DNA from: Arthrinium phaeospermum
Taxonomy: Eukaryota > Ascomycota > Sordariomycetes > Amphisphaeriales > Apiosporaceae
Length of the DNA: 64,000 nt
Reading direction: 5' to 3'
NCBI GenBank assembly: GCA_006503535.1
Contig: QYRS01000004.1
Span: 1,302,001 to 1,366,000, forward strand
The notes beneath the pieces were generated by a model. The model was not told the DNA's origin. It searched no databases and saw nothing but the letters and a program-made list of their open reading frames with translations. The translations under genes and the position numbers were made by a program. Shown here one piece after another: positions 32,648 to 43,554 of the stretch; positions within the stretch are counted from its first letter, which is position 1, and each line of letters starts with the position of its first letter.

Positions 32648-34519
32648 ATGTCTGCAGTCCACCGCAGCCTGCGAACAGCCTCGAAATCGTTGCGTATCTC
32701 GTCCATCAACACGACCACTAAGCTCCCGCGAACCGCCCCAGCGCTCTCGGCCTCTACGAAGCTCGGCACCAACCCTCTGTCGGCTGCCAGAGCTTCTTCC
32801 TCTCTACAACCATCCAACTCTTTCTCCACCTCCACTCGAAAGCTCTCAATGGCTCCCGCAACACCCTCAGAAGGACGGGCTTACGACCCTGAGATCAAGG
32901 ACATTGCCGACTATATTCACAACAAGCCCGTTGATTCGGAACTGGCTGTAAGTATTCCCCATTGCGTCCGGCTCTCAAGTCGAACTTGGAGTGGGCTTTT
33001 TCCGTTATTGTGCCGCATAGAGCACCGAGACGGGAGAGAGCTTCGCTCAAGTTCGTGGGCTGTCTTACTACCCCGCGTCCCGCCAATTTCCAAGCCGCGG
33101 CTAACCGTTGTCCTCCACGACACTTAGTTTGACACGGCACGATGGGTCTTCCTCGACACCCTGGGCTGCGGTCTTGAGGGTCTGCGATTCAAGGAGTGCA
33201 CGAAACTGTTGGGGCCCATTGTCCCCGGTACCGTCGTCCCCAATGGCACCAAGGTGCCCGGCACCGACTTCCAGCTCGACCCGGTCAATGGCGCCTTCAA
33301 CATCGGTGCCATGATTCGCTGGCTCGACTACAACGACTGCTGGCTGGCCGCTGAGTGGGGTCACCCTTCGGACAACCTGGGTGCTATCCTCGCCGTCGCC
33401 GATTGGATCACGCGAACCAACAAGGCTGGTGGAAACATTGCCAATGGCAAGCAATTCAATGTCCGGGACGTGCTCGAGGGTATGATCAAGGCCCACGAGA
33501 TCCAGGGCTGCCTCGCGCTACTCAACTCGTACAACAAGGTCGGCTTGGACCACGTCGTCCTGGTCAAGGTCGCAAGTGCTGCTGTGGTGTCCAAGATGCT
33601 TGGCCTGAGCGAGAAGCAGACCGCCGACGCCGTCACTCAAGCCTGGGTCGACGGACAGAGCTTGCGCACTTACCGACACTCCCCCAACACCATGTCCCGT
33701 AAGTCATGGGCTGCTGGTGACGCTTGCCAGCGCGCTGTCAACCTGGTCCTCAAGGTCATGAAGGGAGAGCCCGGTGTTCCTACCGTCCTGTCCGCGCCTA
33801 CTTGGGGTTTCTACGATGTCTTGTTCAAGGGCAAGAAGTTCGAGTTCCAGCGCCCCTACGGCAGCTACGTGATGGAGAATGTGCTCTTCAAGGTCTCCTA
33901 CCCCGCCGAATTCCACTCCCAGACCGCTGTTGAAGCCTCTGAGAAGATCCACGCTATCCTCAAGGGTATGGGCAAGTCCGCCGCCGACATCAAGAATGTC
34001 ACGTGCAGAACCCACGAGGCTTGCGTCCGCATCATTGACAAGCAGTTCAAGCCTATGGACAACTTTGCCGACCGTGACCACTGCATTCAGTACATGTGCT
34101 CGGTAATGATGGTCTTTGGCCGCCTCGAAGCAACTGATTACACAGACGGTGGCGAGGCCGCCACCTCGGAGCTGGTCGAGTCTCTGCGCCAAAAGATCAA
34201 GTGTGTGGAGGACCCTAAGTTCACCAAGGACTACCATGACCCCGCGCTTCGAACCATCTCTAACGGCCTCACCGTTGAGCTGAACGATGGCACTGTCCTG
34301 GACGAGGTCGTCATTGAGGCTCCTCTTGGCCACAGACTGCGCAGAGACGAGGCTAAGCCTCACATTCTGGCCAAGTACAAGAGGCACTTGGAGCAGCACT
34401 TTGCCGATGCCAAGGTCAAGGAGCTTGTGGACCTTGGTATGGATGGCAAGAAGCTCGAGTCCACTCCCATTGATGAGTATGTTGACAAGTACATTGTCAA
34501 GGACAGCAAATTTGTTTAA
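32648..34519 (+). CDS. 2-methylcitrate dehydratase (PrpD family), mitochondrial
   Basis: Two exons (32648-32947, 33128-34519) with a 180-bp intron, joined in phase 0, give about 563 residues. The first ~70 residues are rich in Ser, Arg and Ala with almost no acids, as in a mitochondrial targeting peptide. The mature part is MmgE/PrpD-like from YDPEIKDIADYIHN onward, with FDTARWVFLDTLGCG, IRWLDYNDCW, WGHPSDNLGAILAVADW, YRHSPNTMSRKSWAAGDA and CRTHEACVRIIDK. The enzyme dehydrates 2-methylcitrate to 2-methyl-cis-aconitate in the methylcitrate cycle that clears propionyl-CoA. A related cis-aconitate decarboxylase exists in the superfamily, but the length and motifs fit the dehydratase better. It converges on the hydrolase-like gene 181 bases downstream. 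Confidence 0.95.
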
Positions 34520-34700
34520 ATCACATCGGGTCCTGGTATATGGACATTCAGCTAGCGCAATGCTTAATTAAAGATCTGTAGAAATCCAAACAACATGAGA
34601 AAGGGAAAAGACTCCTGCTCGCCCAACCCTGACACTACATGACACACAAGTGTTACCAAAGGCACCATGAATCTCGGTGAATGAACCCTGCTGTATTGAC

Positions 34701-35882
34701 CTAGACCCTGAGGGCTGTAGCCATGCTCCTCCTGTTTCCTGCCTTGAAGCTCAATTGCTCGTTGCCCACGACGGGGTTCAGCACGTTCTTGCCGGCGACC
34801 TGGCCGTTGCCGCCCTGCATAACGGCCGAGAAGCTGTCGGCCATGAGCTGGACGCCGCTCACAAAGTCCTTTTCGTCGAACTCGCAGTGGCCGCCGTTGG
34901 GGCTGTTGTCGACGGTCTGGAGGGCGCCGATCTGGTCGGCGGCGAGGCCGGCGCCCGCGGCCAGCTTCTCGTAGGCGGCGATGGCCTTGGGGATGGCGGG
35001 CTGCAGGCTGGTGAGCTCCTGCTGGGTGCTCTGGAAGTGGATGCGGGTCTTTGCGATGGCGGCGGCGTCGGCGGCGGCGACGTCGACCTGGGGGGCGAGG
35101 GCGCCGCAGTTGAGGAGGACGCCGCCCGAGGCGCCCTGGAACTGGGCGGCGTGGGCGGGGACGAAGAAGCCCGAGAGCAGGAGGGAGCCGCCCGAGACGC
35201 CGGTGAAGGAGACGTCGGAGGCGTTGAAGGCGGCGACGCCCGGGAGCACCTTGGTGACGAGGTCGGCGACGGCCTGGGCGTGGGCGACGCCGTCGGTGCG
35301 CTGCAGGCCGCTGCCGCCGCCCCAGAAGAGGTTCTTGTTGGGGGCCAGCACGGCCACGCCCATCAGGTTCTTCTGCACCGCCTGGTTCGGCATGTCGAAG
35401 AAGGACTGGCCGCCGTCGCCGTGCAGCAGCACGTTCAGGCCCATGGTGCCGGGCGTGCCCGGGGCGGCGGCGGCGCCGGGGACGCCAGAGTCGGTGGTGA
35501 AGCCGGCGGCGGGACCGGAGATCTTGTAGCGGATGTCGAGGCCACTAGACGGAGGGGGAGGATTTGAGTCAGCAATTGTTTTCTTGTTTAGTTTTGCGTC
35601 CCTGTCTTTGCTCTATGCCCATGGGCGCTGGTCCACAATGGAATGGTGACTGTGTACTCCGGGGGGGGGGGGGTGTTTTGTTGCCACCACTTACTTAATC
35701 TTGACCGTCGTGTCCAAGATCATGGACCCGTCCGTCGCCTGCGAGATACCCTGCGGGATCTTGGCGGCCTGCTGCTGCGCCGTCTGGGCCTTGGCGTTGC
35801 CGCCCTTCTTCCGGCTCTGCGGCGAGGCGTCGGCCGTGGCCCACAGCAGGCCCAACACCACGAGAGAGCGAATGGTCAACAT
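34701..35882 (-). CDS. secreted alpha/beta-hydrolase-like protein
   Basis: Two exons on - (35882-35695, 35544-34701) with a 150-bp intron give 343 residues. A signal peptide (LTIRSLVVLGLLWATADA) leads into a basic Gln/Lys linker and VKINGLDIRYKISGP. The body looks like an alpha/beta hydrolase: an HGDGG oxyanion-type motif at 104-108 and a nucleophile elbow GVSGGS with S180. A late His (H282 in GGHCEFDEK) is a candidate catalytic residue; the acid is not obvious. There is no lipase or peptidase subfamily signature I can name, so the substrate is unknown. GC content in exon 2 is clearly higher than in flanking DNA, with Ala/Gly-rich coding. The fold assignment is inference from motif spacing; secretion is well supported. 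Confidence 0.8.
35661..35673 (+). repeat. G13 homopolymer inside an intron
   Basis: Thirteen consecutive G on + (C13 on the transcribed strand) lie within the intron of the hydrolase-like gene, about 20 bases after its 5' splice site. The length may be unreliable in assemblies. Confidence 0.9.
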
Positions 35883-37557
35883 CCTGTCCTTTTCTTTTTA
35901 TCCGTTTCCTGTTGTTCGAAATCGAAGGGCGAAGAGAGAATTATAACACAACAAAACAGTATATACGGCAACAATATACACAAATACCAGAGAAGAAGAA
36001 GTTCCGAGCCCGGCCCGTAAAGAATCGAAGATGAATAAAGATAAAAAGAGAAGAGAAGAAGAAGATATCACCAACGACAGTGTAAGTTTGTTGTTTACCC
36101 CGTCCAATGCCTAGAAGAAGAAAATATAAAAGAAAGAAAGAAGGAAGGAGAAAGGAGCTTATCCAGTGGGCCACCCCGTTCAGTAATACCCAAGCATGTC
36201 ACCCAACCCAAACGCCCTGGCATACGTACCACCTTGCCGGCTCCGGATGAGACGCGGGGGAGCACTGGAGGAGGAGAAGAAGGGCATACGCACAGATCAA
36301 GCGTTGTATGCAGTTAGTCTGCTCCGTCCATACTGCCCGTCCGTCTACTGGTCCGTCCTTCCGTCCTATCGCATCGCAGCCTCGCACCGCAATAGACAGA
36401 CAAACAAACCCAAGGTGAAGGGTTAACGAATACCCGCACGAGAAACGGCTGCGCCGCGGTCATTCATTCCCTTTTTTTTCTGGTCTTTGCGCGCGCCAGA
36501 CTTGTAACGTTAGATATGCCATGTTTTGAAACGCCATCTGATTCTCGCCTAGCTGGCCATGTTTCGAGACCACCGACTGCTGGGTGTGTTTTTTGGTGGG
36601 CGGAACGGGGCGGTCTTGGCGGTTTGGTGTGTTTGGAGCTTGTCCATCTCCACCTCCACCTCCTTCCTCCCCCCTGGACTGGGTCCGGCAACAACACCCA
36701 AAACCCGACCGAAGGGGCCCCGAAAGTCATAAATGTTGATGTTCTGCATGTCATTGCAGATCGATAAGCAGTTACGGCTCCTGCAAGGTTGATATGGTCC
36801 AGCGTGCATGTTAATACCGGCTAAGTTTCACTGGTTAATTATAGAACCCGTAACGCGCTTCCAGCCTTCCAACAGTGTTCCGTTGGCAGGCTAGCAGTAG
36901 ATCACCCAATAATAAGGTTGTAAATAAGGTTAAACCTTTATTGTTCGTCTCTGCATCTCGGGGACTTACAGTATTGACTGGGAGAGCGGGCTCGCATTAG
37001 GAGAACTGGCGAAACAATATCAGCAAGTCAGAGAGTTGCGCATAGGGCGTTCCGAGTTGGGGCAGGCCATCGCTGTAGACTTTCAGCAGAGTAGCTGCAA
37101 CTGCCGAAACTACGCAGTTGCCATTTCGATTGTGTACGTTCCTACAGGACTAGAGTCGCTACATAATGATTCTTTTGAATACATCGGGGTGACGCTGTAC
37201 GCGATATTCAATCTTTAACCAAGATCGAAGCCAGATTTCCACCAACGCCATGCACTTTCCACCAAACGCTAATAGCCTAAATGGTCCACTGACTAAATGT
37301 GTCCGTGTTGCTTTTTGAAATGACACAGATTACAATGATACGTATGGGAATGATGGGTAGTTGAAGAGGATAGGCCGAAGCGTCATCAACAGTTTGGAAA
37401 ACCAAGATGAAGTAATGACGATGAGCCGAAGAAGAGGGGGGGTATCAAGCGAGTGTTGTGCAGGCATGCGAGTTGGTGGTGTGGGTATAGTAATGTCAGG
37501 TCGACAGCTTATAAAGCTAAGCCTGCCCTTGGTGTTGCCGAGGCGAAAAGAGACGCC
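35883..37557. other. intergenic region
   Basis: 1.7 kb holding the hydrolase-like gene promoter (left) and the 3' flank of the zinc-finger gene (right). Open frames are short and without domains. There are A/G-rich tracts around 36000-36155. Confidence 0.5.
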
Positions 37558-39498
37558 TCAGCCCTGTGTCTGGTCCATGGCCTCCGGGTCGACAACAGGT
37601 GTGATGTTATGTTTGTTCTGCATGTGCCTCCTCCAGTTATCCTTGCGAGGGAATGCCTTGCCACCCTTAAAGTAGGGGCATCCTACCTCGGGACAGTGGA
37701 AGCCCTTCTTTTTCTCGTGCTTATCGTTGATATGTCGGTCCAGATGGGTTTTCGTCCCGAACCGCTTGTCACAGTTAGGATAGGGGCACTCATGCTTTCG
37801 ATCGTGGTACCGCTTGTGGTGGTTCAACTTGTGCAGCTGGTCAAATGTCCTGTTGCACTCGTCGCAGGTGTAAGATTGCGGTGTCTGAGGCGAAGGTACA
37901 GCGCCGTAGCTCTCGGGAGAGGTGCTAGTCTCCTGCTTGATGAAGATGTTCTCGGTGGAGGATGGAGATGCCGTGATCCTGGTGTCTGGTGTGACCCCGG
38001 CCGAAGGATTCGAAGAGCTTTGTCCCGGCGTCGAGTAGTCCACAGATGGCGTCAGCCTGTTGTCTGGCGTAATTGCGCTCGAGTTGTATGTAAAGCCTTG
38101 TCCGTTCTGGCTGGCATAAGTGGGGTCGCCACTGGGGTATGCTGTGTGGTCAAGCTGCATTTGTGTTTCATCCTCGTCTTCACTGTAATCATCGATCTCG
38201 TCATCTTCGTCTTCTACTGGCCCGTTGTTGTTCGCGTGCGCTTCGTTCACGGCCAGTGGGGAGCTCGACCCTCCCATGTAGGTTGGCGATGATGACTTCT
38301 CATATCGTTCCAGTTCCGCATGTGTGTGAGCGGCCTTCTCGGCATCGTTGCTCGGCTGGAAGATATCAATCGGAGCAATGAAGCTATCCGACTGCAGAGG
38401 AGGCGAATGCGATGGGCGCAGCCCTTGATTGCTCGCGTCTTCATAAGGCGCGCCCTCCATTGGTTCCGGGATATCCGGACTCTGGAGTCGCTCATTGGAA
38501 AACCTCGAAGTATCGTGAGACGGCTCTGCTGGTGCGTCCGTTCTGTGGTAGGCTGAGGATGGGAGGGAGGGATCCAGGGGAGGCTCGGTCTTCAAGGCGG
38601 TGTTTAAAGAGTCCACCCTGGTTTGACCAGTCGACGTATAAGAGTCGTCGTGTTTCTGCTTCTTCGAGCGATGCAGGTCGCTCCCAGAATCGTTGCCCAT
38701 GGACTGAGGCTCCGCATACATGCGAGAGTCCTCAACCGAGAATAGTGGCATATCAGCTTGCCGGGATCTAGGAGATCCCTCAACCGGGCTAGCCAACGAA
38801 GACGATTTGGAGGAACGTTTCCTCCGCAGGCTGTTGATTACCCGACTCATTACCGACCCTTTGCTGCTTTGGCGCTCCTTCTTACGAAGCTCGCGTGCCT
38901 GCTTGAGCTGCTCCTGGTAGAGCTCGGTCATTTGCCGGCTAGGAGGCGCCATGGGAGGGAGGTTCGGATCCGACTCCATGGCTATGTCCATGTTGTAGTA
39001 GCTGGCAGCCGCCGAGGGCTCCCCAATGGGATAGTTCGCATAATATGCGCTTGACGATCCGCCTGGGGTTGGATCCTGCTCAAAATTTTGCTGGTATTGT
39101 TGGGGCGACTGTGTGTGGTAGTCATTTGCTCCTCTCGGGAAGTGGTTTCCCTCAGCGCCGGTTGTGAGGGGAGACGGTTGGTAGTGGCCCCCGGTGCTAT
39201 ACCCGGGGGCTCCCGGATCAACCCTCCCATTGCCGGCAGGCGCGCCTTGTTCAACCTTGGACGCATCTGCCTGGCCGGGGAAGGAGACCCTCCGCTCTAT
39301 GGGAGGCTTGTATGTGTTAAGATCCGCGTCGGCGGCGGCCTGCAAGCGCCTCCGTTTATATCGGAAGTAGAGAAAAAGGAGGACCAGGAAGATCAGCGAT
39401 CCTCCAATGACGGAGCCTACTACGGCTCCGGCGATGGCGCCATTACTCAGGTCTGATCGCGGGGCGATGGCTGCCCTCTGGCTCAGGGTTGGAGCCAT
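37558..39498 (-). CDS. predicted membrane-anchored C2H2 zinc-finger protein
   Basis: A single exon of 646 residues with a good ATG at 39498. Residues 21-45 (start GAIAGAVVGSVIGGS, then a Leu/Phe-rich stretch) form one strong TM helix, followed by the basic stop-transfer YKRRR. The short N-terminus has no signal peptide, so the topology is probably N-out/C-in, as in other fungal single-pass proteins of this type. The middle ~490 residues are disordered and rich in Ser, Pro, Asp and Gln. The C-terminal ~104 residues hold three zinc fingers: CDEC...HHKRYH, CPYPNC...HINDKH and CPEVGC...HMQNKH, the last with the fungal FPRKDNWRRH pattern. This suggests a membrane-tethered transcription factor whose C-terminal part would need release. 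TM and fingers lie in one uninterrupted frame, so a gene-model fusion is unlikely. DNA target and processing are unknown. Confidence 0.85.
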   Translation of the reverse strand: MAPTLSQRAAIAPRSDLSNGAIAGAVVGSVIGGSLIFLVLLFLYFRYKRRRLQAAADADLNTYKPPIERRVSFPGQADASKVEQGAPAGNGRVDPGAPGYSTGGHYQPSPLTTGAEGNHFPRGANDYHTQSPQQYQQNFEQDPTPGGSSSAYYANYPIGEPSAAASYYNMDIAMESDPNLPPMAPPSRQMTELYQEQLKQARELRKKERQSSKGSVMSRVINSLRRKRSSKSSSLASPVEGSPRSRQADMPLFSVEDSRMYAEPQSMGNDSGSDLHRSKKQKHDDSYTSTGQTRVDSLNTALKTEPPLDPSLPSSAYHRTDAPAEPSHDTSRFSNERLQSPDIPEPMEGAPYEDASNQGLRPSHSPPLQSDSFIAPIDIFQPSNDAEKAAHTHAELERYEKSSSPTYMGGSSSPLAVNEAHANNNGPVEDEDDEIDDYSEDEDETQMQLDHTAYPSGDPTYASQNGQGFTYNSSAITPDNRLTPSVDYSTPGQSSSNPSAGVTPDTRITASPSSTENIFIKQETSTSPESYGAVPSPQTPQSYTCDECNRTFDQLHKLNHHKRYHDRKHECPYPNCDKRFGTKTHLDRHINDKHEKKKGFHCPEVGCPYFKGGKAFPRKDNWRRHMQNKHNITPVVDPEAMDQTQG

Positions 39499-41307
39499 AC
39501 CGGACGAATTGACGCGGAGCCCACTTCAATCTGGAAGGTTGAAGGGACTCCGGGCGTGTCAGTTGAAACTCTGGGCCGACGTTGTTCGATATACTTTCAG
39601 CTGCAGCAGGCGCATGAAGATGCAGTGCAGCGACGACAGCGACAGCAAGCAGCAGCCCTTACGATGCGAGAGGTTGAGTCCGCGCGGGTAGCGACTTCAG
39701 GGCGTGCAGCTGGGAAATCGCACGTGAGTTGAGATAAGCGGGATATAATTGGCAGGTTTTCGTCCACCCCAGGAAGAGAGGCGAAAGAGAAAGAGCCTGG
39801 CTTGGCTGCGAAGCAAGCAGGCTAATTGCTGGCTGGGAAAAAAAGTGGGATGGTGGATGGGATGCTAGGCAATGGCGCCGATGGTACTTGGTAGATATAC
39901 GATACCAGACGCGCCGCGCATGGCTGGATGGGCAGACGGATCAAATTGATTAATTGAATCGTCGGGGAGGGGGGATGGGAGCTATGATGATGGCATGGAG
40001 GTAGGACGTCAAAAGTAGAGTGTGAGGTAAACCTGCTCTGCCTCAGCCGCAATATTGGTTGGTACACGTCGACATGGGGCCGGCAGCGGGCGAATAGAGA
40101 ACGTCCACCGCCAAATAGACCAAGATGCGACACGAGAGGTGAGCGACAGGAGAGGGTTGCGAGCGATTGAAGCGACGGGAGCTCATTGGAGTCCTCCCGC
40201 CCCCACTGTTTAGCTGCAGACACGGCCAGACCCTGAATTGCTGCTTGGGCAGAAGGCGGCAGCAGGTACTGCACTAACAAGCACAAGCACTGGGGAAAAA
40301 AAAGAAGGCGCAGTACTACTAGGCCCGAGTGGCTGGTGCTTGCAGACAACCAAAAGTCGTCACAGGCGGTACACACTCACCGTACGGGGGGACAAACCAC
40401 AGGCCGCGGGGTGAGCTGCGCCCCAAAACGGCGAGACGACTCGGCTTCAGCGAGGTATTCGATTCAAAACGGTATTGGAACAGCACGGCACACATCGGGG
40501 CAATTGCACGCGAAGGGCCCTCCCTATGCCTGAACGAATGAATGGCGATGCCTAACCGGCAACAGAGTTCGACTCCTGAAAGTCTGTAGAGCGCATGGAG
40601 CGCATAGATGACAGATGGCTGTCTTGAATGCGCCGGGGTTGCTGGAAACCCGACCAGGATTCGCCGCGCAGCTTCCCGGTTAGGCTTGCCCATTATCATT
40701 TTGACTGACACTGCGGTGGGGAAAAAGGGGGGTGGGTGGTTGGCCCTGTCGGGGAGGGGAGCGAACTGGTCTGATTCTCGAATTCTAGATCTGGAAAAAT
40801 CTGGTCTGCTATCTGCGCTGTTACGAGATGCGCGGCATAGGGAGCACACGATGGCACGTCGCTATTGCCATTCCACGTCCCACTCGCATCGCCATGTATT
40901 TTCATGTTTCATGTACCTAATGACCAATCCACCCAGGCAACCGTGCTCGAGATGGGACGATGCCAATGCTGCCTTCCTGTGACGTCAAGTTTCTATTAGG
41001 GGACCTAATCAAATGTCTACTAGCTGTAGTTATATATAGGAGGCGGCGGAAATGTCCGCATCCATCAATGGCATGATCTCTTCGGCCGACTCGAGACTTC
41101 GCTTCGTACATAGCAAGCGAAAACGGGACACACACACACACAGTACTGCGATGCACAGAAAGTGAAGGGTAAGTTGTAGTTCATTACGGCTTCAGCGTTG
41201 CATCGTTGCTGGGTATTATGTTGTTGTGGTAGAGGGGGAAAGGACCGAAGGAAACGAAAAACATGTTTAGCTATTCATTCATGAGTCGTGCGCGCGCATC
41301 CATCCCA
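39499..41307. other. leader/promoter of the zinc-finger gene and intergenic DNA
   Basis: Two moderately long - frames (39822-40376, 40319-40849) have low-complexity composition and no domain, so they are probably chance frames in a long leader or promoter. Small CA-rich repeat at 41131-41145. No other gene is seen. Confidence 0.5.
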
Positions 41308-43554
41308 TCACCGCCTGATGACCTCAACCTTCTCGAACTGCCTCACATCGTCCGGCATCCTCGTGACCGCCAACTGCCTGCAGAAGAGCCCCCACTCGCC
41401 AGTCGTCCCGTCACGGATCGCATCCGACAGGTCCTGGCCATAGCGCTCCCGGTACGCCCTCTTGACCGCCGCCATGTGGTGGCGGTCCCAGTGGTACCGC
41501 ACCAACCGGCTGATGAGCAACTCCCGGCGCAAACCGTCCTTCTTCGAAGACGTGAGTGCGTGGTTCAACAGCAAGGCGTCGCGCACCGGCTTGTTGATGA
41601 CGCCGTTCAGGATATGCGCAAGTAGTTCGCCCTATTCAAAATTTGGTGAGTCAGCTATGTTCCTTTGTGCGACATTTACCAAGATGGCTTGGTGAACTTA
41701 CCACCAGGTTTCCGCTCTTCTTGAGCGCATCTCTCGCGAAGTTGCTCTTGTACGTTCTCTCGTACATCTTGAGAACATCCCTCAGGTGCGAGTCACTACG
41801 CATGACGACAATTTGAATCATGGCTGTTTCGCCGCCCTTTTCGCTCTTGACGGCCTTTCGCAGATCGTGCACATCATCTTCTACCATGTGCCTGTCGACC
41901 GGTAAGGGGCGGCCGTATTCATCATACTCCTCCATGCGCCGCTCCTCCAGCACCATGATGATAGCCTTTTGAATTTGTCCTCCTTGAGTTCGGTCTTCAT
42001 GCACTGCGACAGGCTGTCGCGGTACTTCTTGTCGCTGAAGCCGTCCTTGATCTGCCTTATCTCATGGTTGGTCCGGCCCATGATCGACTCGATCAGTAGC
42101 TCGCGCCGCGTCTTGTCACCTTGATACCAGAAGTTGGCCCAGTAAGCCTCGCCTTCCCATTGGCCCAGAGCACAGGTATAGCAAGCCTTCATCAACAGTG
42201 GGTCTTCGTCCTTGAGCCGCGCACGAATATGCTTCGCAATGTTCACGCCTTTACGCTCGCTGCCTGTTTTGACCAGCCGCTTGTATTCTATGCGCAAATT
42301 CATGACCTGATTGTGTGTCATGGCTGGCAGGATCTCAATGAGGGGCTCGGTATCCGGACGCCTGTCACCTTTAAGAGCTTTCGCGAGGCGGGAAGCATCG
42401 TCCACCGGATCATTGAAACGAGCTCGTCGCTTCTTCTTCTCTCCGCGCTCATCGTCCGAGTACCCAGGCGAAAGGGGTTCGATGGGTGAGTTACCGGGAC
42501 CTCGGGACGCCAGAAGAAGCGGCGATGGCATCGGAGACATGGACTGATATGTGCCGTGATACGACTCCAAGAGAGGCGACGCAGGCGCGTTGGAGAGTGA
42601 CAGATGTGAGGCAGTGGCAAACCCAGTGTTGACGCTTAGCGAAGACATGCGCGCTGTAGGTGGCTGTGGTGAGCGCGAACGGTCACGTGAGCGTGAACGG
42701 TCTCGGCCGCTTGGCTCGACCGTCAAGACGTTTGCGCCCGAGTACCGGGGGTTCTCTCCGCCCCAGGAGTGGCGAGAACGGTGCTTGCTCGAGCTGGATA
42801 AGCTGGACCCGGACAAGAACTCCGGGTTCGGGCTGGGCGATCTCCCGCGGATCTTCTGATCATGAGCCACAGGGTCGTATGGCGCTTCCCGGGGAGCTGC
42901 ATGCGATGGCTTAGTTTCTGTGACCTCATACTCCCACTTCGGTGCTGGTGCATACGCAAAGTTGATGGAAGGAGGTGGAGGAGGCTCAGTATATATAGTG
43001 GGAAAATTACCTGGCAACGTAGTACCATAGGCCAAATCTTCTTCCAGTTTCTCCTTCTTGATCTTCTTCTTCAGCTCCTTGTCGCTGTCCGACTCACGCG
43101 ACACTAAATTGTCGAGCTTTTGAGAGTATTTGGCTGGCAGGAAGGACGTAGCAGTGCCCAGAGCCTCCTGGAGCCGGTGCTTTTCCTTGTCCGAGTCCCG
43201 GTCCTTGTCCGGGCTTCTTCTGTCATAACTGTCGTCGAGGCGCCTGGTATATTTGCTGTAATCATCGCCGCCGCCTAGCGACTCGCGGCTTCGATGGTAG
43301 TATGAGTCATCGGTGGGAGAAGTGAGGCGGTAGGAGGCCTGGCGGTCATCCAAGTCGTAGTCGGACCGCCGAGGGGCTCTCGTTTCCATATCGTTGTAAC
43401 TGAACCCGGCCGGGGGCGAAGGCATGCGAATTGCATCCATTATGACCGGGTCGTATTCGGGAGCACGCCCGCGGCTACGGTCGCGCTCACTGTCCCGACG
43501 TCCTGGTGAGCGGGAGCGTCCTTTGCGGCCGCTGTCATCTACTCGTAGCGACAT
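41308..43554 (-). CDS. annexin (fungal type) with an apparent 1-nt frame break
   Basis: Exons 43554-41702 and 41631-41308 on - (70-bp intron, GTAAGT...ATAG) encode about 725 residues if one base is allowed for at 41967-41970. The N-terminal ~380 residues are disordered with many Arg/Ser/Asp. The C-terminal ~350 residues are annexin-like repeats, with features such as YKRLVKTGSERKGVNIAKHI, SIMGRTNHEIRQIKDGF, MIQIVVMRSDSHLRDVLKMY and GELLAHILNGVINKPVRDA. Annexins bind acidic membrane lipids, usually with Ca2+. Classical GxGT-[38]-D/E loops are not obvious here, as in many fungal annexins. At the A4 run the frame shifts: upstream reads ELKEDKFK, downstream reads KAIIMVLEERR. A length-1 error in the run, or a real mutation or frameshift, would explain this. 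No intron with GT-AG fits. Confidence 0.85.

Noticed and set aside
39822..40849. two overlapping - frames (184 and 176 codons) upstream of the zinc-finger gene
   Set aside because: Low-complexity composition, no domain and no sensible splice to the main frame; likely leader or promoter sequence.
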